NCBI GenBank assembly: GCA_946055175.1
Contig: CAMGET010000029.1
Coordinates: 1-9,289, forward strand
From: an uncultured Roseburia sp.
GTDB lineage: Bacteria > Bacillota > Clostridia > Lachnospirales > Lachnospiraceae
Length of the DNA stretch: 9,289 nucleotides
Direction: 5' to 3'
Shown: positions 1 through 5,208 of the stretch, in pieces
Layout: every line of letters begins with the position of its first letter
Numbering within the stretch: position 1 is the stretch's first letter
The notes under the pieces: model-generated
Told to the model about the DNA's origin: nothing
What the model saw: only the letters and a program-made list of their open reading frames with translations
Database searches by the model: none
Translations under genes and position numbers: made by a program

Positions 1-68
1 AATGGGGAAACCTTTTGGAAGCGGGAAAAATATTTGAAGGATATTATGAGATTCATGTGGAAGAATAG
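1..68 (+). CDS. 3' end of an unidentified protein (partial)
   Basis: An open frame enters from the left edge (first full codon at position 3) and ends at TAG 66-68. It gives 21 residues, WGNLLEAGKIFEGYY then EIHVEE. It is probably the C-terminus of a real gene, because the next gene's ribosome binding site begins immediately after the stop, as is usual within an operon. The fragment is too short to assign a family. The alternation of charged and aromatic residues would suit a closing beta strand, but no function can be given. Confidence 0.6.
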   Translation, partial: WGNLLEAGKIFEGYYEIHVEE

Positions 69-85
69 GAGAAGGAGTGCATGTC

Positions 86-658
86 ATGAAAGAGCAGATT
101 ACCAGAATAAAAAGAGAATTGATTCATAAGGGAACGATTTTAGATATCTATAAAGATACCATGCAGCTTCCGGACGGAAACACCGAGGAATGGGATTTTG
201 TATCTCACAGGAAAGGCGCGGCAGCAGTCGTAGCTGTTCGGGATGATGGCAAGGTATTGATGGTTCGCCAGTATCGTCCGGCACTGGAACGTGAAACATT
301 AGAAATTCCTGCCGGTTCAAGAGATAGTGTGACGGAAGATACTAAGGTGTGTGCAGCAAGAGAATTGGAGGAGGAAACCGGATTTCGGGCAGAACAGCTT
401 TCGTTTCTGATTTCACTCAAAACAACCGTTGCATTCTGCGATGAATTTATTGATGTGTACCTTGCTAGAAACTTAATAAAAACAAAGCAGCATTTGGATG
501 AGGCAGAGGATATTAATGTGGAAGCATGGGATATTGATGATTTGTGCGAATTGATTTATAAGGGAAGAATTCAGGATGCTAAGACAGTTGCATCACTTCT
601 GGCTTATAAAAATTTGAAGAATACGGGTGTGGGAGATTATTGCCCGGGACGCTCATAA
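86..658 (+). CDS. Nudix hydrolase, ADP-ribose pyrophosphatase type
   Basis: This predicted 190-residue cytoplasmic enzyme probably hydrolyses ADP-ribose or a similar nucleoside diphosphate-sugar to AMP and a sugar phosphate. The Nudix box runs over residues 77-100: G77, E84, then RELEEETGF at 92-100, which carries the metal-binding glutamates. The preceding EIPAG and the hydrophobic strand GAAAVVAV (44-51) are typical of the NudF/ADPRase branch, and the length fits that branch. The loop from G77 to E84 has one residue more than the textbook G-x5-E spacing. ATG 86 is chosen because AAGGAG at 71-76 lies 9 bases upstream; an in-frame GTG at 77 would abut that site. The gene starts 17 bases after the preceding stop, so it is probably in the same transcript. 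Family assignment is firm; the exact substrate is inferred. Confidence 0.9.
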   Translation: MKEQITRIKRELIHKGTILDIYKDTMQLPDGNTEEWDFVSHRKGAAAVVAVRDDGKVLMVRQYRPALERETLEIPAGSRDSVTEDTKVCAARELEEETGFRAEQLSFLISLKTTVAFCDEFIDVYLARNLIKTKQHLDEAEDINVEAWDIDDLCELIYKGRIQDAKTVASLLAYKNLKNTGVGDYCPGRS

Positions 659-694
659 TGTGGAACATGCATGTAAAACAAGGAGGTTTGCAGA

Positions 695-949
695 ATGGGA
701 AACAAGGAAGAAATGAAGATGACCTATTCGGGAATCGTGGTATCCAATGGGAAAAAGAAGATTTCGGTTGTTTTTGAAGCGGGAGATGCAACTGCGGAGG
801 GCTCTATTCCGGACTGCAAGATTACTAAAAGTACAGGCTTTGAAGCGGATGAAATCGTGATGTTGGAAAAATACCTCCAGATGAATCAGATGGAGATTGT
901 GAAAAAAGCAAAAGAAATCAATGGCTTCCGGAGTTTTATGGAAGTATGA
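695..949 (+). CDS. small protein of unknown function (84 residues)
   Basis: I do not recognise this protein. AGGAGG (681-686) sits 8 bases before ATG 695, a strong translation signal that supports a real gene. The first half looks like beta strands (YSGIVVSNGKKKISVVFEAG and onward) and the second half is a likely amphipathic helix (about residues 51-70, MLEKYLQMNQMEIVKKAKEI). There is no signal peptide, membrane segment or cysteine pair; one cysteine lies near residue 41. It lies 36 bases after the Nudix gene and 18 bases before the diguanylate cyclase gene on the same strand, so the three are probably co-transcribed. A small soluble alpha/beta protein, perhaps a partner of a neighbour, is all that can be inferred. 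Confidence 0.75.
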   Translation: MGNKEEMKMTYSGIVVSNGKKKISVVFEAGDATAEGSIPDCKITKSTGFEADEIVMLEKYLQMNQMEIVKKAKEINGFRSFMEV

Positions 950-967
950 TTTAATAGGAAAAATACG

Positions 968-2386
968 ATGGAACAAATTGATATGATTACAATGGATGAA
1001 CTCGCGAACCGTTTACTTTCGGAGGCTTCAAACTCTTTTCGCTCGGGGCAGTTTGAAAAAGCATTAGACACACTGATACGCTGTATCCGTGCGCCGAAAA
1101 GTAAGGAAAACCGGGAATTGGATGTGAGAGTCTATAATATGCTTGGACTGATTTACGGATATCTGAATCAGGAAACTTTGTCCAAAGAAAATCTGATGAA
1201 AGCATTAAGGCTTGGCACAGAATATGGCGCAAAAGACTGCATGATTCAAAGCTACATGAATCTTGGATTTCTGTATCAGAAATTGGGGGTTTTAGAAGCA
1301 GCACAGGAATATGTGGAACAGGCACTTGCCCTGATTATGGAATGCGGTGAAGAGGAAAGTGTACTTTATATGCCTTGTCTTGCCTGTTACGGAATCATTC
1401 GAAGTAAACTTGGGAATGATAAATGGGATATGCAGGATTTGAAACAGACAGAGGGCTTTTTCTCTGCAGTGCAGGATTTAAAGTTGCGTGTCAGTTATCA
1501 GCAGGGGGATAGAGAGAGTTTTGAAAAGTACTTAGAGGAACTGACAAGTTGTAAAGTAGAGGACGAAAAATTTTTAATATATGCAGAATTCTATTTAGAT
1601 ATCTGTGCTTTCCTATGGGAAAAAGAACTATATAAGGAACTGCGAAAACTTCTTGACTATATGAAACAATACCTGCAGAAACTGCCACTGGCATATTTAA
1701 AATATCAGGTCTGCAATTATGAAGTCTTGTATGCAAAGAAGTGTGGTACCAAAGAAGAACAGTGGGAAGCAGAAAAGAACTGGATGGAGATCCTGCCTCA
1801 ATATGAGCAAGAGCAGCAGAATGCAAAAATGTATAGCTTCGACTATGTTGAGTATCTGCACGAAGAAAAAAGTTTGTCAGACAAGATGGAACAGAGGAGT
1901 AAGCAAGATCCGATGACAGGCCTACTAAATAAGTATACACTTGAATTCCTTGCAGAAGAGTATATGAAACAGAAAGAAAAGGATGATGTGGCTGCTGTAC
2001 TGGTCATTGACATGGACCATTTTAAACAGGTAAATGATACCCTGGGACATTTGGCCGGAGATACTATTTTATCGGATACGGCAATCATCATTCAAAAATT
2101 TTTCAAAGAAGATAATCTGTGTGGACGAATCGGTGGTGATGAGTTTGCCATATTTATAAAAAATGTGCAGGATATTTCTTCGTTACTGATACAGGCAGAA
2201 TTTTTACGTCAGGAGATAGCAAAAACAACATCAGAACGGAGCGTAACCATTGAAATCTGCGCAAGTATCGGAATTGCTTTATCAACAGCCGGATTTACAG
2301 ATTATGCAAGTCTGTTTGCCGCTGCTGACAAAGCACTCTATCAGGCGAAAAAAAACGGTCGTAATAAAATTGAAGTTATAGAATAG
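968..2386 (+). CDS. TPR-GGDEF diguanylate cyclase
   Basis: This 472-residue soluble protein is predicted to make cyclic di-GMP from two GTP. Residues about 20-125 form TPR-like helical repeats (for example VYNMLGLIYGYL at 55-66 and SYMNLGFLYQKLG at 95-107), and a helical middle part runs to about 300. A short linker helix leads to the GGDEF domain at about 312-472. Catalytic features are intact: DPMTGLLN (314-321), metal-binding D348, FKQVND (352-357), and GGDEF (389-393). The inhibitory I-site RxxD expected five residues before GGDEF is absent; the residues there are KEDN (380-383). No membrane segment is visible, so the TPR region probably senses a protein or peptide partner in the cytoplasm. 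ATG 968 has only a weak AGGA (956-959) 8 bases upstream, 18 bases after the preceding stop. The 3' end overlaps the opposing regulator gene by 11 bases. Confidence 0.93.
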   Translation: MEQIDMITMDELANRLLSEASNSFRSGQFEKALDTLIRCIRAPKSKENRELDVRVYNMLGLIYGYLNQETLSKENLMKALRLGTEYGAKDCMIQSYMNLGFLYQKLGVLEAAQEYVEQALALIMECGEEESVLYMPCLACYGIIRSKLGNDKWDMQDLKQTEGFFSAVQDLKLRVSYQQGDRESFEKYLEELTSCKVEDEKFLIYAEFYLDICAFLWEKELYKELRKLLDYMKQYLQKLPLAYLKYQVCNYEVLYAKKCGTKEEQWEAEKNWMEILPQYEQEQQNAKMYSFDYVEYLHEEKSLSDKMEQRSKQDPMTGLLNKYTLEFLAEEYMKQKEKDDVAAVLVIDMDHFKQVNDTLGHLAGDTILSDTAIIIQKFFKEDNLCGRIGGDEFAIFIKNVQDISSLLIQAEFLRQEIAKTTSERSVTIEICASIGIALSTAGFTDYASLFAAADKALYQAKKNGRNKIEVIE

Positions 2387-3242
2387 AGGTGTCCTGATAT
2401 TCTTTTGGGGAAATCCCGTATTCCTTTTTAAAGGCACGGAAAAAGCTGGAGTAATCTTTAAAGCCACAGGTCAGGTAAGCTTCACTGATTGGCTGACCGC
2501 TTAAGATGGCTTCGCGGGAAAGCTGCAGACGTTTTTTCATAATGTACTGGTGAACAGACATGCCACTGTGCTCTTTAAAGGTATGGGCAATATAGTATTT
2601 GCTTAAGAAAAAGGCATTTGCCAGTTCTTCCAGGGATAAGTCTTCTTCCAGATGGTCATCAATATAGTAAATCAGATTCTGGTAGAGACTCTGCTGTTCC
2701 CGCTCTGTTTTGGGGTTCTGCTGCTCGTAGACAATACGGTTTAATTGCAGAATGAGAGAGTTGACCGAGAGAGGGATGCGGGCTTCTTTGCCAAAACGTT
2801 CGAACTGGATTTCTTCAATAAGCTGAAAAATCTGGAACTGAATGGCATTGAAGGTAATCAGATCGTTATGAAAAAGATGAGTTCCGGTGGAAAGGACGTA
2901 TCCAGTCAGATAGCCATAGGATGCTGATTCAGACAGCAGTTTATGATAATAGTCCTGTCCAATCCAAAAGACAAAGCGCCGATAAGGAATGGTCGTATCC
3001 TGTATGATCGCGTGATGCTTGATTCCGGGTGGAATCAATACTATGTCCCCGTAGGACAGTGGATAGGTTTTATTTTCAATTTGCAGAGAGACTTTCCCTT
3101 CTAAAAAGAAATAGAATTCATAATAGCTATGAGAGTGGTCTTCCATTTTTTGCGAATAGGTGTCGTTATAATAATAAAGTTCATAATCTTTGGACAGCAT
3201 ATACTGTCTGGGACTGAATGGAGACTGAAGGTTTTTGTTCAT
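2376..3242 (-). CDS. AraC-family transcriptional regulator with N-terminal cupin domain
   Basis: This 288-residue DNA-binding regulator has a sugar-sensor layout. A cupin/AraC-binding domain covers about residues 15-100 (histidines in HSHSYYEFYFFLEG at 36-49, then GDIVLIPPGIKHH at 65-77). A double helix-turn-helix covers about 188-285, with recognition regions LSLEELANAFFLSKYY (202-217) and SEAYLTCGFKDYSSFFRAF (253-271) followed by GISPKEY. The start at 3242 is preferred over an upstream in-frame ATG at 3329: AAGGAG (complement of 3251-3256) lies 8 bases before it, and the 29 extra residues would run back through the probable promoter and operator. It is divergent from the dehydrogenase gene at 3439, so it probably controls that gene and itself. 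The ligand is unknown; a hexuronate or related sugar acid is inferred from the neighbour. Confidence 0.93.
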   Translation of the reverse strand: MNKNLQSPFSPRQYMLSKDYELYYYNDTYSQKMEDHSHSYYEFYFFLEGKVSLQIENKTYPLSYGDIVLIPPGIKHHAIIQDTTIPYRRFVFWIGQDYYHKLLSESASYGYLTGYVLSTGTHLFHNDLITFNAIQFQIFQLIEEIQFERFGKEARIPLSVNSLILQLNRIVYEQQNPKTEREQQSLYQNLIYYIDDHLEEDLSLEELANAFFLSKYYIAHTFKEHSGMSVHQYIMKKRLQLSREAILSGQPISEAYLTCGFKDYSSFFRAFKKEYGISPKEYQDTSIL

Positions 3243-3269
3243 TGACGATTCTCCTTGTGCGATTGTGCA

Positions 3270-3299
3270 TTTATAATAGCTAATATAAGCATACCACAA
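3270..3299 (-). promoter_or_regulatory. candidate promoter of the AraC-family regulator gene
   Basis: On the minus strand TTGTGG (complement of 3294-3299) is followed after 18 bases by TATAAA (complement of 3270-3275), 28 bases upstream of the regulator's start codon. The match to the sigma-A consensus is moderate. An alternative -10 (TATTAT) with a shorter spacer overlaps it. Confidence 0.4.
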
Positions 3300-3302
3300 G
3301 AT

Positions 3303-3317
3303 TTGCAATGTATGCAA
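3303..3317. promoter_or_regulatory. candidate operator palindrome TTGCA-N5-TGCAA
   Basis: A perfect 5-bp inverted repeat, TTGCA ATGTA TGCAA, lies between the two divergent promoters. It is 13 bases upstream of the candidate dehydrogenase -35 box and 3 bases upstream of the candidate regulator -35 box. That position suits an activator of one gene and a repressor of the other. Binding by the adjacent AraC-type protein is inferred; a GntR- or LacI-type regulator encoded elsewhere could also use such a palindrome. Confidence 0.4.
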
Positions 3318-3330
3318 CAATTCTCTCAAT

Positions 3331-3357
3331 TTGAAAATCTAAATTTTAGGATATAAT
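3331..3357 (+). promoter_or_regulatory. candidate promoter of the dehydrogenase gene
   Basis: TTGAAA (3331-3336) and a perfect TATAAT (3352-3357) are separated by 15 bases, shorter than the optimal 17. A short spacer with a good -10 is common for promoters that need an activator, consistent with the palindrome just upstream. Transcription would start near 3364, giving a leader of about 75 bases. Confidence 0.55.
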
Positions 3358-3367
3358 GAAATTAGTG

Positions 3368-3396
3368 ACTGAGGTAGTACGAAAGCCACAGTTTTT
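3368..3396 (+). promoter_or_regulatory. weak leader hairpin followed by five T
   Basis: In the predicted leader of the dehydrogenase mRNA, ACTG (3368-3371) pairs with CAGT (3389-3392). After an A-A mismatch, GG (3373-3374) pairs with CC (3386-3387), with a further wobble pair. The stem is directly followed by T at 3392-3396. It may be a 5' stabilising hairpin or a weak attenuator. The stem is short and imperfect, so this is tentative. Confidence 0.2.
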
Positions 3397-3438
3397 AATG
3401 GAAGCAATTAATAAAAATAATTAATGGAGGGTTTTAAA

Positions 3439-5052
3439 ATGCAGTTAAACAAAGCAGGGTTAGAAAACAAAGCAGCATGGGAAGCAGCAGGATATTCGCT
3501 TCCGAAATTTGATCGTGAACAGGTTACAAAGAACACAAAAGAAAATCCATTCTGGATTCATTTTGGTGCAGGTAACATTTTCCGTGCATTTCAGGCAAAT
3601 GTTTTACAGAACATCTTAAATGAAGGCATTGTGGACCGTGGCCTTATTGTAGCAGAAGGATTTGACTATGAAATTGTAGAAAAAATGAATCATCCACATG
3701 ATGATTACACCATTTTAGTAACATTAAAAGCAAATGGCTCTATTGAAAAAACAGTAGTGGGCTCCGTTGTAGAATCCTTAACATTAGACTCAGAAAACCA
3801 GACAGAATATAGTCGTTTAAAAGAAATCTTTACAAAAGATTCTTTACAGATGGCAAGTTTTACAATCACAGAAAAAGGTTATAACCTCTGGGCACAGGAC
3901 GGAAGCTTCCTTCCATATGTAGCAGCAGATATGACAGCCGGACCAAACAAACCGGGCAGTTACATTGGTAAAGTGGCATCCTTACTTTATGCCCGTTACC
4001 AGGCAGGTGCAAAGCCAATTGCTATGGTTTCTATGGACAACTGTTCACACAATGGTGATAAATTATACGCTGCCATTTCAGCATATTCAAAAGAGTGGTG
4101 TAAAAATGGCTTGGCAGATGCAGGTTTTGATGCGTATATCAATGACAAATCAAAGGTTTCCTTCCCATGGTCAATGATTGATAAGATTACACCGAGACCG
4201 GATGCTTCTATCGAAGCAATGCTTAAGAAGGATAACATTGAAGGCTTAGAGCCGGTTATCACCAGCAAAAATACCTATGTAGCTCCATTCGTTAATGCAG
4301 AAGAATGTGAATACTTAGTCATTGAAAATGCATTCCCGAACGGATGCCCGACAGAATTAGAAAAAGGCGGCATTATCTTTACAGAACGTGAGACAGTAGA
4401 TAAAGTTGAGAAGATGAAAGTATGTACCTGCTTAAATCCGCTTCATACTACACTTGCTGTTTTCGGCTGCCTGCTGGGATATGATTTAATTTCAAAAGAA
4501 ATGCAGAATCCGGTATTAAAGAAATTGGTAGAAGGTATCGGTTATAAAGAGGGCCTTCCGGTTGTTATTAATCCGGGCATCCTTGACCCGAAGGAATTTA
4601 TTGATACTGTAGTAAATACACGTATCCCGAATCCGTTTATGCCGGATACCCCACAGCGTATTGCTACCGATACATCACAGAAATTAGCAATTCGTTTTGG
4701 TGAAACAATCAAAGCTTACGCTGCTTCACCAAAATTAAATGTAGCAGACTTAAAACTGATTCCGCTCGTATTTGCCGGATGGTTACGTTACCTTATGGCA
4801 ATCGATGACAACGGAAATAAATTTGAATTAAGCCCGGATCCAATGCTGACAGAGGTTTGCCCGGTAGTTGCTGATATCAAGCTTGGTGACAGCGTTGATG
4901 TTGCAGCAGTATTAAAAGATATTCTTGGTAACAAGAAAATCTGGGGCGTTGACCTTCATGAAGTTGGCATGGCACCGATAGTATGCGATTACTTTGCACA
5001 GATGATTGCAGGACCGGGTGCTGTGGCAAAGACACTGGAGAAATATGTGTAA
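3439..5052 (+). CDS. uxuB: fructuronate reductase / mannitol dehydrogenase-family oxidoreductase
   Basis: This 537-residue NAD(P)-dependent long-chain polyol dehydrogenase probably interconverts fructuronate and mannonate in hexuronate breakdown. Visible family features are the nucleotide-binding HFGAGNIFRAF (41-51), MDNCSHNGDK (199-208), KITPRPD (249-255), the active-site stretch KVCTCLNPLH (327-336) and RIPNPFMPDTPQRIATD (395-411). K327, N333 and H336 are the likely catalytic residues. It is longer than the E. coli enzyme (just under 500 residues), as I recall is common in clostridial members. ATG 3439 is chosen because GGAGGG (3426-3431) lies 7 bases upstream; an in-frame ATG at 3424 overlaps that site. 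Arginine is almost always CGT and leucine often TTA, unlike the mixed usage of neighbours, suggesting high expression. It stands alone between its own promoter and terminator. The family is firm; mannitol, arabitol or tagaturonate as substrate cannot be excluded. Confidence 0.85.
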   Translation: MQLNKAGLENKAAWEAAGYSLPKFDREQVTKNTKENPFWIHFGAGNIFRAFQANVLQNILNEGIVDRGLIVAEGFDYEIVEKMNHPHDDYTILVTLKANGSIEKTVVGSVVESLTLDSENQTEYSRLKEIFTKDSLQMASFTITEKGYNLWAQDGSFLPYVAADMTAGPNKPGSYIGKVASLLYARYQAGAKPIAMVSMDNCSHNGDKLYAAISAYSKEWCKNGLADAGFDAYINDKSKVSFPWSMIDKITPRPDASIEAMLKKDNIEGLEPVITSKNTYVAPFVNAEECEYLVIENAFPNGCPTELEKGGIIFTERETVDKVEKMKVCTCLNPLHTTLAVFGCLLGYDLISKEMQNPVLKKLVEGIGYKEGLPVVINPGILDPKEFIDTVVNTRIPNPFMPDTPQRIATDTSQKLAIRFGETIKAYAASPKLNVADLKLIPLVFAGWLRYLMAIDDNGNKFELSPDPMLTEVCPVVADIKLGDSVDVAAVLKDILGNKKIWGVDLHEVGMAPIVCDYFAQMIAGPGAVAKTLEKYV

Positions 5053-5073
5053 ACAAGCACAGAAAAATAACAG

Positions 5074-5117
5074 AAAGAGCAGATGACCTTTCTTGCAAGG
5101 AGCCATCTGCTCTTTTT
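5074..5117 (+). terminator. rho-independent terminator after the dehydrogenase gene
   Basis: AAAGAGCAGATG (5074-5085) pairs perfectly with CATCTGCTCTTT (5104-5115). An inner CCTT/AAGG helix (5087-5090 with 5097-5100) closes the loop. The right arm runs into TTTTT (5113-5117). It lies 21 bases after the stop codon and isolates the dehydrogenase from the helicase gene. Confidence 0.9.
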
Positions 5118-5142
5118 GCTATTTGGCGAGCAACACATACGC

Positions 5143-5171
5143 TTGCCCATGCATAAAAGCTTTAGTATAAT
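5143..5171 (+). promoter_or_regulatory. promoter of the nuclease-helicase gene
   Basis: TTGCCC (5143-5148) and a perfect TATAAT (5166-5171) have the optimal 17-base spacing. They lie just after the preceding terminator and 37 bases before the start codon. This supports separate sigma-A type transcription of the helicase gene, and probably of the ATPase gene that follows. Confidence 0.7.
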
Positions 5172-5208
5172 AAGAATAAATGCGAGTGATAGGAAAAGGA
5201 GGGAGCGC

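Noticed and set aside
1491..1940. 149-codon open frame on the minus strand inside the cyclase gene
   Set aside because: It is antisense to well-supported TPR-GGDEF coding sequence, shows no family motif, and has the composition of a shadow frame.
2745..2927. 60-codon plus-strand frame inside the AraC-type gene
   Set aside because: It is antisense to a clear coding region and its translation resembles no known protein.
3255..3268. Direct repeat TTGTGC with an 8-base period upstream of the regulator start
   Set aside because: It is short and overlaps the ribosome binding site; two 6-base copies are not enough to call an operator.
3407..3425. ATTAAT inverted repeat just before the dehydrogenase ribosome binding site
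   Set aside because: The arms are only A and T and 6 bp long, so the hairpin would be too weak to mean much in an AT-rich leader.
3358..3438. Catabolite-responsive (cre) site near the dehydrogenase promoter
   Set aside because: No stretch matches the TGWAANCGNTNWCA pattern well enough to report.
5083..5208. Upstream extension of the helicase frame by 42 residues
   Set aside because: This stretch contains a terminator arm and a good promoter, and AAGGAGG is placed for ATG 5209.
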